Source: Methanobacteriota archaeon
GTDB lineage: Archaea; Thermoplasmatota; Thermoplasmata; Methanomassiliicoccales; Methanomassiliicoccaceae
NCBI GenBank assembly: GCA_012518185.1
Contig: JAAYTA010000081.1
Location: 1-46,259 of the forward strand
Direction: 5' to 3'
Length of the DNA stretch: 46,259 nucleotides
Below are positions 24,640 to 32,839 of this stretch, one piece after another. Under the pieces are notes generated by a model. It was not told the DNA's origin and made no database searches. It was given only the letters and a program-made list of their open reading frames with translations. The position numbers and the translations under genes were made by a program. Each line of letters opens with the position of its first letter. Positions within the stretch are counted from its first letter, which is position 1.

Positions 24640-25152
24640 ATGAGTGGAAATACAGTAGACAATGTACGATCGGCAGAAACATATCGCCGACTGAATAAAA
24701 AATGCATGTTGTCGATGTACATTAACAATGCCATAACTTACATAATATTGTCAATTATTTTATTATTAATTTTCAAACTTATCACACTATCTGACGAATT
24801 ATCAGTACAGTCAATTATACCACTGATTTTAGTCAGTATGATTTTATTACTTATTTACTTTATAATAGGGCCATGGATCTATTATGAGCGCTATCGATAT
24901 ATGATCACTTCAGATAAAATTGATGTGCGTTATGGAATAATAATTCTCCGCCATATTCTGGTCCCCATTGAACGCGTGCATCAAGTACAGGTGTCTAGAG
25001 GTCCAGTAAATAATCTCCTAGGGCTAGCGAACGTCAATGTAACTACAGCAGGGGGAGTCGCCACTATAAGTTATCTAGAAGTAGATGAAGCTGAGAAAAT
25101 AGTAGAACGCCTTACAGATTTAATTAATGCTATGTTACGGGACAGTGAGTGA
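24640..25152 (+). CDS. bPH-domain membrane protein (YdbS/DUF304-like)
   Basis: The 170-residue protein has two adjacent transmembrane helices (NAITYIILSIILLLIFKLI; IIPLILVSMILLLIYFIIGPWIYY). A bacterial-type PH domain follows: YRYMITSDKIDVRYGIIILRHILVPIERVHQVQVSRGPVNNLLGLANVNVTTAGG. This is the YdbS pattern. YdbS/YdbT pairs are widespread and of unclear function in membrane homeostasis. I use ATG 24640 because a TATA-like CATTTAAATC at 24595-24603 places the transcript start near 24625. The stop overlaps the next gene. Confidence 0.82.
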   Translation: MSGNTVDNVRSAETYRRLNKKCMLSMYINNAITYIILSIILLLIFKLITLSDELSVQSIIPLILVSMILLLIYFIIGPWIYYERYRYMITSDKIDVRYGIIILRHILVPIERVHQVQVSRGPVNNLLGLANVNVTTAGGVATISYLEVDEAEKIVERLTDLINAMLRDSE

Positions 25153-26623
25153 TTTGCCAGAATACTCTACCAGGATGCATCCAGTAATTATTGTAGAGAA
25201 TACATTTCGTACAGCCATAGCGCTCTTAATTATATTATTTATAAGCACTAAGTCACTTGATATGCCAATAATAGCAGCTATAGTTGCCACTGCACTCATA
25301 TTACTTTTATTATTCTATTATAGACAATGGAGACTTACTTTCATTCACTTTGGAAAAACAGACATTGTAGTGGAACGGAAAACTCTGTTCAAGCTCAAGA
25401 AAACTCTTCCTTATTCTAGGATTGCATCAATAAATCTCAATCGAGGGATCCTAAATCGCCTATCTGGAACCTCTAAACTTATGATCAATATTAATTCTGG
25501 ATATAATGCTATAGTTCCCGAAGCGTCGTTGACTTTTGAACGACATCTTGCTGATAGAATTAGAGATAATGTATCTGACTATATCTATAGAGATGAGGCA
25601 TCGCCACTTGAAGAATCAACTTCCACAATACATTTCACATTAACTGATGTAATCTTTCATGGATTGTTTAGTGTCCCTACTCAACAGAGTATTATCGGAG
25701 GGTTCTTTTTCATATACTCAATAATTCAACAATATTACTCTACTGTCAGTGACTTGGAAACCAATTCTGGAACTGCAGTTATCTCCATGTTCTTATTCTT
25801 CATATTCTTAGCTGTTCCAGCTATTCGACATATGATATATTATTACGGATTTAAGGTACATAGGCATGGAGAAACAATATATCTGGAACATGGACTGATA
25901 AGAACTTATAAGACATCCTTCAAAATATCTCGAGTCAATGCGATCACTATCAAAACCACTCTATTTTCCCGCTTACTAGGGCGCTCATGCATTGAGGCTG
26001 AAGTAGTAGGAATAGCGTCTTCTGATAGCGGGGGAAATACAAGGCCCCTTATAAGTCTGCTCGCAAATGATCGCATATCTCAACAACTTCTTCAAGAACT
26101 GGTGCCTGAATTCGTTTATGAGAGGCAGGGTGAGAAACAACCAATTGGCGCTAAGAATGTATTGATAATTAGGGGATTAATAGCCTCTGCGATATTAATA
26201 TCTATAATGATTTATCCTTCAATATTAGCTTACAATTCATTTGCTTCGAATAGCGATGGGCTCAGTACAATATTTCAGTATATGCTACCTATAACTACTT
26301 CTCTCGTACTGATTGGCATTGCATATTCTACACATATATCGTTGAAGGTTCGAGAATTAGATATTGGCAAGGAACTATTCACTTTTGTGAATGGGCTATT
26401 GGATCGTGAGATAGTGATCATGAATTATGATAAAGTGCAAATGATACATGTGAATCGAGGACCTATTTCTCGGCAATTTAATGTAGCAAAGGGGAAAATC
26501 TTCATGCTATCATCGACAGGCACAAACAGCATCTCTTCTGGCCTTTTCTCCGAAACTAGTCTAGAGAGGATAGGAGATATTATAATGGAACGATCGGCCC
26601 GCACTCTTGGAAGATACACATAA
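25145..26623 (+). CDS. bPH-domain membrane protein with three repeats (YdbT/DUF304-like)
   Basis: About 492 residues with three rounds of a hydrophobic hairpin followed by a PH-like domain. The PH parts can be seen at KTLPYSRIASINLNRGILNRLSGTSKLMININSG, at TYKTSFKISRVNAITIKTTLFSRLLGRSCIEAEVVG, and at REIVIMNYDKVQMIHVNRGPISRQFNVAKGKIFML. This matches the YdbT partner of YdbS. GTG 25145 overlaps the upstream stop and is my preferred start; ATG 25127 and ATG 25175 are alternatives. The overlap with the preceding gene indicates that the two products work together at the membrane. Confidence 0.82.
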   Translation: MSDLPEYSTRMHPVIIVENTFRTAIALLIILFISTKSLDMPIIAAIVATALILLLLFYYRQWRLTFIHFGKTDIVVERKTLFKLKKTLPYSRIASINLNRGILNRLSGTSKLMININSGYNAIVPEASLTFERHLADRIRDNVSDYIYRDEASPLEESTSTIHFTLTDVIFHGLFSVPTQQSIIGGFFFIYSIIQQYYSTVSDLETNSGTAVISMFLFFIFLAVPAIRHMIYYYGFKVHRHGETIYLEHGLIRTYKTSFKISRVNAITIKTTLFSRLLGRSCIEAEVVGIASSDSGGNTRPLISLLANDRISQQLLQELVPEFVYERQGEKQPIGAKNVLIIRGLIASAILISIMIYPSILAYNSFASNSDGLSTIFQYMLPITTSLVLIGIAYSTHISLKVRELDIGKELFTFVNGLLDREIVIMNYDKVQMIHVNRGPISRQFNVAKGKIFMLSSTGTNSISSGLFSETSLERIGDIIMERSARTLGRYT

Positions 26624-26625
26624 TA

Positions 26626-27603
26626 TCAAAACTCTGCTAGAGTCCGCTGCCCCTTCCTCATGGAGCGGGCATCGATACCTAATCGGGACTTAATCTCTTG
26701 AGCTAATGAGTCAGCTGAGCCATGATGCGTTATGACTAATTCCGGATCACATCCTTTAACAAAATTAATAAGATCATTGAAGTCAGCATGATCTGAAAAT
26801 GGAAATGCTTCATGCACTCCCATTCTCCGCTTGTAATTGTCATCTATAGCCCAGCCTGACATAGCTATGCGCTTGATATTTCGATTACACATGAGCTCAG
26901 CTTGTTTGATGCGATTTAACCATGGAGAACATATGATCACAAATGGCTCATCAATATTATTACCATTCCATAATCGACATTCTAATGGATCCACATCGGT
27001 TCGCACTAATGAAGTTGCATTGTATACTGATGAATCCACATAAGGATGAAAATCTCTCAGTATTCTGATCATATCTTGTGATTTTCCGAAAGGATATGCT
27101 AGTAGAGAAACTGATATGCCCTGTGAAAGATTATCCTCTACCTCATCACGGATAAGGGAGGCGATAACATCACTTGGTGGAAATACATATCGAGGATCTC
27201 CATATGTAGATTCGATGATTAAAATATCAGTCTCTATAGGAGAGGCACCCTTATTCCCGCATCGATCTCTAGTGCACAAATCTCCAGTATATAGCACTCT
27301 ACGATCATTGACTTCTATGTGAAACATACGAGATCCAGACATATGGCCTGCATCTAACATCGTTATCTCATCCACTGATGCCATAGATACTTGCTTCTTG
27401 CTTTTGGCATTGAGGCAACGCAGTGTTATATCTGAGGCGACGACTTCGTTACCTACGACGCGCCTTGGCATATGATCTGAGTGAGCATGTGATATGCAAA
27501 ATGTGCCACGCTCTTCGATAACACTTGCATCAAAATAATATTCCTTACTACTGAGGACTTCGATACCATTCTTCAATCGTATTATTAACTCTCTCTCAGT
27601 CAT
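26626..27603 (-). CDS. Metallo-beta-lactamase-fold exonuclease (SNM1/beta-CASP-like)
   Basis: The 325-residue protein has the MBL motifs HAHSDH (39-44), DAGHMSGSRM, YTGDLC, and in the second half SGWAID, FSDHADF and THHG. These include the zinc ligands of motifs 1-4 and late motifs of nucleic-acid-processing MBL proteins (COG1236-type). It is probably a nuclease acting on RNA or DNA ends. At 325 residues and without KH domains it is not the archaeal CPSF1 (about 630). It faces the bPH gene convergently with only two bases between the stops, and is not in an obvious operon. Confidence 0.82.
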   Translation of the reverse strand: MTERELIIRLKNGIEVLSSKEYYFDASVIEERGTFCISHAHSDHMPRRVVGNEVVASDITLRCLNAKSKKQVSMASVDEITMLDAGHMSGSRMFHIEVNDRRVLYTGDLCTRDRCGNKGASPIETDILIIESTYGDPRYVFPPSDVIASLIRDEVEDNLSQGISVSLLAYPFGKSQDMIRILRDFHPYVDSSVYNATSLVRTDVDPLECRLWNGNNIDEPFVIICSPWLNRIKQAELMCNRNIKRIAMSGWAIDDNYKRRMGVHEAFPFSDHADFNDLINFVKGCDPELVITHHGSADSLAQEIKSRLGIDARSMRKGQRTLAEF

Positions 27604-27776
27604 TCTTCGCCTTGGTACGAAATAACGTAATTAAAGATATCTGATAAAGTAACAACTGCTCAGAATATGTTTCAAGCATTATGTATTCCTGTTTATGGAT
27701 CATTTATCAAAATATGATACAATAATCATGAACTATTTGGCAAAAGAGTGAATAATGCGACATCTCTCGAATAAAC

Positions 27777-28424
27777 ATGGCCATCTTATATTTTTTAGGG
27801 GGACACGATCCATTCTTAGATCTTGGCATACATATAACGGTTCGAGCGTTGAGAGAGGCAGGAGATGCTCCTCACATACTTCTACTGCCATGGGGACTCC
27901 CTCCCCGGGGAGCTGAGCAAAAGATACAGGAAATCAAAGGTGCCTTCCATGATCTTGGTGGGACAGTAGATATTGCATGGGTAGAAGATGATCCCGATCA
28001 TCTCATCTCTAGACTCCGCAAATCCGATATGGTATTCCTCACTGATGGGAGCATTCGAAAAATGCAGAGATCCCTACGTTCATCTAGAATGGAACAACTC
28101 CTTCAAGATTATCCAGGAATTATAATGGGGGATGCTTCAGGAGCCGCGTTGATGCCTAATTTAGCATTACTCCCTCCTGATAAGTATAGTAGCACCTATA
28201 GTATGATAACTGGCTTGAATTTGGTCGACTTCTGCGTTGTGCCTCGTTATACTCATAATCTAGATCAGTATGTATTAGAGGCCTCCACTGGCCGTACTTT
28301 ATTCGGAATCCCTGAAGGTAGTGCTGTTATGTATGGCGCGGGGATCTTAAGTCATAGCGGTACTGTGCACATGTTCAGGAATGGAAAGCGAACCATCCTA
28401 ACTGATCAATTACCTATTCGATAA
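27777..28424 (+). CDS. Peptidase E (S51)-like protein, catalytic residues apparently lost
   Basis: The 215-residue protein has the class I glutamine amidotransferase-like/S51 fold: LYFLGGHDPF at the start, VFLTDGSIRKM where PepE has GGGNTFQL, GDASGAA (118-124) where PepE has GWSAGAN, VVPRYTH (154-160) where PepE has INPHFTN, and GIPEGSAV (177-184), which matches GLPEGNWI well. The nucleophile Ser position reads Ala120 and the catalytic His position reads Arg157. It therefore looks like a non-catalytic or altered member. My alignment is from memory of the family. No clear ribosome site precedes ATG 27777. Confidence 0.68.
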   Translation: MAILYFLGGHDPFLDLGIHITVRALREAGDAPHILLLPWGLPPRGAEQKIQEIKGAFHDLGGTVDIAWVEDDPDHLISRLRKSDMVFLTDGSIRKMQRSLRSSRMEQLLQDYPGIIMGDASGAALMPNLALLPPDKYSSTYSMITGLNLVDFCVVPRYTHNLDQYVLEASTGRTLFGIPEGSAVMYGAGILSHSGTVHMFRNGKRTILTDQLPIR

Positions 28425-28547
28425 CTATCTTACGCAGTCAGCAGTTCACTCACTATCGACTGAGAATGAAATATATGTATAGCCATATGTCACCCGCTCC
28501 TCCATATTAGTAATGAATGACATTGGCATATACAATTCATTATTATT

Positions 28548-28868
28548 CTATAACTTACCTTCTTTAACTTTCTTCTGCATCCGCTTAGAGCGTTGTTTCG
28601 CAGTGAATCCTGTAGCTGCCTCCATGAATTCATTATATTTTTTACTGGATTCTTCCATAGCCTCAGGAGATGCGTTCCTATCTGATTGCGTTACTATGTC
28701 TAGTGAAGTCCTACTCAGTAATTTAGCTTCTAAGCGAATTGTAGCTCCAAAGGAAGTGACTATTTTGTCTCCCTCGACCGTTACAGGGCCAAGTTTCTCC
28801 TCCATCAGCTTCTTCAATCCATCTCCTTCCAATGTTTTTCCGTGTCCTCTTTTAATATCAAACTGCAT
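28548..28868 (-). CDS. DUF5611-like small protein
   Basis: The 106-residue protein begins MQFDIKRGHGKTLEGDGLKKLMEEKLG, then a beta-rich middle (TVEGDKIVTSFGATIRLEAKLLSRTSLDIVTQSD), and a basic helical tail ending TAKQRSKRMQKKVKEGKL. I believe it belongs to the archaeal DUF5611 family, of unknown function, but that assignment is only moderately sure. ATG 28868 has AGAGGTAATACT upstream, which favours it over the longer reading from 28898. It follows the RaSEA gene after four bases and probably shares its transcript, so a link to tRNA modification is conceivable. Confidence 0.66.
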   Translation of the reverse strand: MQFDIKRGHGKTLEGDGLKKLMEEKLGPVTVEGDKIVTSFGATIRLEAKLLSRTSLDIVTQSDRNASPEAMEESSKKYNEFMEAATGFTAKQRSKRMQKKVKEGKL

Positions 28869-28872
28869 AGTA

Positions 28873-29871
28873 TTACCTCTGATCGAACTCCAAATCACTA
28901 CTTAGATATCGAGCCACATCTACAGTAGTACCCATAGTTCCTTGAACATCCATTAAGGCAATCCATTCTTCGCGGCATCCACATTTAAGTCCATCAAATT
29001 CTTCAACATTTTGCTCGAAAGAAAATCTCTGAACTGCATCTAGAATATTTTTATCGCAGGCATCACAATTGTGCACACCGCGCATAGTGCCACCGCCTGA
29101 TGGAGATGACATAAGTCGGCATTTTGATAATGCCCTTCCACGTCTTAATACTTCCACAAGGCTCCATAACCATGGCGGGCGATAATCTCCACGTCGGAAT
29201 AAGGATTCGACAACCGTACCTTTCTGTACATTAGTAGGATTAACTGACACACTCTCTGAGAATCTAGATGCATAAGCTATAGACATAACTGTATCTTCTA
29301 CTGCCGCTCTTTCAGTTAGGAATGGGGGCTTCAGAAGTAAGTATGTACGCAGTGGAATATCTGCATCATATAGTGCATTTGCTGCAGAATTATAATCTTC
29401 CACTGTGAATCCCTTCCGAATGCATTTACGAAGTACTCGCTCATCAGCACTCTCTAATCCTATAGCTACCTGCGATCGATGATCTATATCTTTCAGTGTA
29501 GCTGGTGTGACAAACTCTGCCCTACTCTCAAATAAAATGCGCTCTGCCTCATCGAATGAGTTGAAAACCTCATCTCGGAATGAGGTGGGGATCTCTCTCT
29601 CATCCAGGAATGAGCCCGAGGTATAGATCTTTACCATCGCCTCGCCTTTATAGCGCTCCATAGCTCTAGACAATTGCGCTCTGAGATGTTCCTCAGTTAC
29701 TCTTGGAGTGGAGTCGATATTATATCCGCACATCAAACATCCTTTTTTTGATGACCACCAGCACCCAGTAGTGAGGAAGATAGTAACAAATGTATCAACT
29801 CTACGTCCTTCGATGACGTCTTGCTCCTTCCAGATCGCGGCTGGCCTTTTCAGATCGATAGTGCGAGACAT
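28873..29871 (-). CDS. Archaeosine biosynthesis radical SAM protein RaSEA
   Basis: The 332-residue protein opens MSRTIDLKRPAAIWKEQDVIEG and has TTGCWWSSKKGCLMCGYN, an unusual radical SAM cluster site. SGSFLDEREIP and ESRAEFVTPATLKDI follow, and a C-terminal Cys-rich part (CDACDKNI, KCGCREEW). This is the RaSEA pattern. RaSEA works with ArcS to convert preQ0-lysine at tRNA position 15 to archaeosine. ArcS and TGT are not in this window. The gene is followed after four bases by the DUF5611-like gene. Length is normal for the family. Confidence 0.9.
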   Translation of the reverse strand: MSRTIDLKRPAAIWKEQDVIEGRRVDTFVTIFLTTGCWWSSKKGCLMCGYNIDSTPRVTEEHLRAQLSRAMERYKGEAMVKIYTSGSFLDEREIPTSFRDEVFNSFDEAERILFESRAEFVTPATLKDIDHRSQVAIGLESADERVLRKCIRKGFTVEDYNSAANALYDADIPLRTYLLLKPPFLTERAAVEDTVMSIAYASRFSESVSVNPTNVQKGTVVESLFRRGDYRPPWLWSLVEVLRRGRALSKCRLMSSPSGGGTMRGVHNCDACDKNILDAVQRFSFEQNVEEFDGLKCGCREEWIALMDVQGTMGTTVDVARYLSSDLEFDQR

Positions 29872-30020
29872 ATCATCCTCCCTGATGAGTGCACTAATAA
29901 TTAGATTTGCCCTTCCATAATGCCATAGGATAAGAATAATTATGATAATAGGCAGGATGCCAGAGACTCCACTTCCGTAAATATTAATATCAACTGGAAC
30001 ATGCCTCAGAACTGGTAGAT

Positions 30021-31376
30021 ATGGGTAGGAAAATAGTGGTTATAGGGTCGGGCGCAGCTGGAATGACTGCCGCCTCAGCAGCCAGGGAAACTGATAATGA
30101 GGCACAGGTGACCTTATTCACTGAAGAAGAACACATAGCTTATTCTCCTTGCGCTATCCCATTTGTATTGGAAGGTAAGATCAAGGACTTCCCCTCCATT
30201 GTTATGCATGATCCAGATTTTTATAAGAAAAATCGAAACATATTAGTTAGAACAGAGACACCTGTAACATCAATCGATGGCGATTCTAAAACACTCTCAC
30301 TATTCGATGGAGAGATTGTAAAATATGACTCTTTAATCCTTGCCACTGGTGGCAAAGTATTCGTTCCACCAATAGAGGGAACTAATTTACCTGGCGTATT
30401 TCCTGTTAGAACTATTTCCGACGGCATAAGTATAAAAGAGGCAATGAAGGATGCAAAATGTGCTGTGGTAGCAGGTGCTGGCGTTATTGGTCTAGAGATG
30501 GCCATAGCTCTTAAGCGTGCAGGGTTAGATGTTACTGTAATAGAGATGTTTTCTCAAGTGATCCCGCGCATTTGTGATCAAGATATCGCCGAGATGGTTA
30601 AAGTATACTGTGAGAGTCTAGGAATTAGATTCATATTAGGTACTCCCATTGGTTCTCTCTGCGGTGAAAATAAAATATCTCATGTGATGGCCGGAGATGA
30701 AAAAATTTTATGCGATATGGTCATCATGGCCACAGGTGTTAGAGCCAATCTAGACCTACCCAATTCACTAGGCTTAGATATAAGTCCACTAGGTGCAGTT
30801 CGAGTATCAGCAACTCTCCAGCCGTACAAACGTGGACGTCTTGTACCTTCAATATATCTAGCTGGTGATGTAATATCTTGTGAGAGTGCTGCTGTCCCCG
30901 GACCTACGATGAGCCAGCTGGGATCTACGGCTGTTAGGCAGGGCCGTGTGGCTGGTATAAATGCTGCTGGAGGATATGCTACATTTCCACCCGTTCTAAG
31001 TCCATGGATCTCTCAAATTGGAGATATGCAGATTGCTGGTACAGGAATATCATCCGGTCTCGCTGCATACTATGGTCTTGACGTAGTATCAGGTCATGCG
31101 TCTGGATCTACCAGAGCAAGATACTATCCTGGAGGTAAGTCTCTAATGGTTAAACTAATAGCTGATCGCGAAACTCATCGTATTATAGGCGCTCAGATGG
31201 CTGGGGGAGAAGATCTCAATGGGAGGATTAATTGGATCTCAGCTGCTATCCTCAAGGATGTCACTGCTGAAGAGTTTGTAACCTCATTCGAGAATGCCTA
31301 CTGTCCTCCCACATCTATGGTAAAAGATGTAGTAAATATTGCGGCTGAAGATTTAGTTAAGAGGTGGAAGAACTGA
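30021..31376 (+). CDS. FAD-dependent pyridine nucleotide-disulfide oxidoreductase (CoA-disulfide reductase/NADH oxidase type)
   Basis: The 451-residue protein has an N-terminal FAD site (VIGSGAAGMTAA), YSPCAIPFVLEG with the single redox Cys44 of this family, the second dinucleotide fold (AVVAGAGVIGLEMAIALKRAG) for NAD(P)H, the FAD-pyrophosphate motif IYLAGDV, and a dimer domain ending in ENAYCPPTSMVKDVVNIAA. Members reduce CoA disulfide, polysulfide or oxygen. A sulfur carrier gene overlaps its 3' end by 13 bases, which favours a sulfur or persulfide role over a simple NADH oxidase; that is inference. TATA-like AAATATTAATAT at 29977-29990 gives a short leader. Confidence 0.88.
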   Translation: MGRKIVVIGSGAAGMTAASAARETDNEAQVTLFTEEEHIAYSPCAIPFVLEGKIKDFPSIVMHDPDFYKKNRNILVRTETPVTSIDGDSKTLSLFDGEIVKYDSLILATGGKVFVPPIEGTNLPGVFPVRTISDGISIKEAMKDAKCAVVAGAGVIGLEMAIALKRAGLDVTVIEMFSQVIPRICDQDIAEMVKVYCESLGIRFILGTPIGSLCGENKISHVMAGDEKILCDMVIMATGVRANLDLPNSLGLDISPLGAVRVSATLQPYKRGRLVPSIYLAGDVISCESAAVPGPTMSQLGSTAVRQGRVAGINAAGGYATFPPVLSPWISQIGDMQIAGTGISSGLAAYYGLDVVSGHASGSTRARYYPGGKSLMVKLIADRETHRIIGAQMAGGEDLNGRINWISAAILKDVTAEEFVTSFENAYCPPTSMVKDVVNIAAEDLVKRWKN

Positions 31377-31654
31377 TTAGAGTATCATTCCGCACCTTTG
31401 GTCCCCCTGCCTCTATAATGGGAACTAATCATGCCGAGATGACATTAAGCGGAAATACTGTGAAAGAATTCCTCAATGAATTGGAATTGAAACATAATGG
31501 TATTAGGAAAATACTACGTCCCAGTGGCGACCAACTCTCTGACTTAATATATATATTAGTCAATGGTACGAATATTCATAGCCTTAACGGTTTAGATACT
31601 ATACTCAATGATGGAGACATTATCTCACTTCTCCCAGTAACGGCTGGCGGCTGA
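31364..31654 (+). CDS. MoaD/ThiS-like ubiquitin-fold sulfur carrier (SAMP-like)
   Basis: The 96-residue protein has the beta-grasp pattern of MoaD: VSFRTFGPPASI, a helix TVKEFLNELELKHNGIRKIL, YILVNGTNIHSLNGLDTILNDGDIISLLP, and the terminal VTAGG needed for adenylation and thiocarboxylate formation. It may donate sulfur for molybdopterin or tRNA thiolation, or tag proteins as SAMPs. It starts with GTG 31364 inside the upstream reductase; the ribosome site GAGGTGG (31361-31367) overlaps that GTG, so a non-standard start a few codons later cannot be excluded. No E1-like enzyme gene lies nearby. Confidence 0.88.
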   Translation: MEELIRVSFRTFGPPASIMGTNHAEMTLSGNTVKEFLNELELKHNGIRKILRPSGDQLSDLIYILVNGTNIHSLNGLDTILNDGDIISLLPVTAGG

Positions 31655-31757
31655 TCACTACTATTTTTGAGATAGAGACAATTTATACTTCGTACAATAC
31701 TAATATGGCTATTTATGTGCCGATATTCTGATTCATATAATGCATCAGAGTGAAGTC

Positions 31758-31765
31758 TTTATAAG
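31758..31765 (+). promoter_or_regulatory. TATA box of the TyrRS gene
   Basis: TTTATAAG is centred about 30 bases before the TyrRS ATG at 31792. A start 25-27 bases downstream would leave a leader of only a few bases, so the gene is probably leaderless or nearly so. No Shine-Dalgarno sequence is seen before the ATG, in agreement. Confidence 0.6.
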
Positions 31766-31791
31766 TCTGGCATTATGTCGAAACGGTTCAT

Positions 31792-32838
31792 ATGAACGTC
31801 GAAGAGAGATACCATATTGTATCCAGGAATTCTGAGGAAATAGTGACTGAATCGGAGCTAAAAGAGCTTCTTGCAACTAAGGACTCTCCTCGTGCATATA
31901 TTGGGTTCGAACCGTCTGGCCTGGTTCATCTAGGCTGGGTATTAGTAGCCTCTAAGATTAGAGATCTGATAGATGCTGGCTTCGACGTAATCATTTTCAT
32001 GGCCGATTGGCACGCCTACATCAATGATAAATTAGGTGGCGACATTGAGCGCATTAGACTATGTGCAAGATACATGCAAGATGCCTTCGAGAGCCTAGGT
32101 ATTCCGAGAGATGATGTAACATACATCCTCGCGTCTCAGATAATGGACTCTATCGAATACTGGGAAATGCTCATGAAAGTGGGAAAAGTCACCTCATTAT
32201 CGAGAGTCAGAAGATCTATGACTATCATGGGGCGAAAAGAAGACGATGCTGATTTAGATTCATCCAAGTTCCTATATCCTTTGATGCAAGCTACAGATAT
32301 ATTCCTACTTGACATCGACGTAGCCTATGCTGGCCTAGATCAGCGAAGAGCTCATATGTTAGCTAGAGAGGCAGCAGAAAAATTGAACTGGAAAGTACCA
32401 GTCGCGCTCCACACTCCGCTGTTACCGGGATTACAAGGAATGGATCGTATGGATCCTATAGCTAATAAGATGTCTAAAAGTCATCCTGATAGCGGAATAC
32501 TAATACATGATTCTCCGACAGATATTAAAAGAAAAATTAAGAAGGGATTTTGCCCTCCAGATGTGGAAGGAAATCCTATTTTAGAGTTGGCCCGCCTCAT
32601 ATTATTCCCACGAGTGTCTTGTTTAACTATCAATAGGCCTGAGAAATTTGGTGGATGTCTAGAGTTTAATAATTATGAGGAATTAGAATCTGCCTACTCG
32701 TCAGGAGAATTGCATCCGATGGATCTAAAGAATGGAGTGGCTAGCGCATTGAGTGATGTGCTAGCTCCCTCACGGAAGTACTTTGAAGAGTATCCCGACA
32801 ACTATCAGGCTCTAAAGGCATCCTTCGAAGAAGTCTAA
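31792..32838 (+). CDS. tyrS: Tyrosine-tRNA ligase
   Basis: The 348-residue class I synthetase has IGFEPSGLVHLGW (the HIGH-like site), MADWHAYINDKLGGD, SLSRVRRSMTIMGR, LYPLMQATDIFLLDIDVAYAGLDQRRAHMLARE (tyrosine and ATP site of archaeal/eukaryotic TyrRS) and NKMSKS. It charges tRNA-Tyr. The length is slightly over the 305-320 residues of compact archaeal forms. It converges on the DHH gene one base after its stop. The close relative TrpRS was considered, but GLDQRR with QATDIF points to TyrRS. Confidence 0.92.
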   Translation: MNVEERYHIVSRNSEEIVTESELKELLATKDSPRAYIGFEPSGLVHLGWVLVASKIRDLIDAGFDVIIFMADWHAYINDKLGGDIERIRLCARYMQDAFESLGIPRDDVTYILASQIMDSIEYWEMLMKVGKVTSLSRVRRSMTIMGRKEDDADLDSSKFLYPLMQATDIFLLDIDVAYAGLDQRRAHMLAREAAEKLNWKVPVALHTPLLPGLQGMDRMDPIANKMSKSHPDSGILIHDSPTDIKRKIKKGFCPPDVEGNPILELARLILFPRVSCLTINRPEKFGGCLEFNNYEELESAYSSGELHPMDLKNGVASALSDVLAPSRKYFEEYPDNYQALKASFEEV

Positions 32839-32839
32839 T

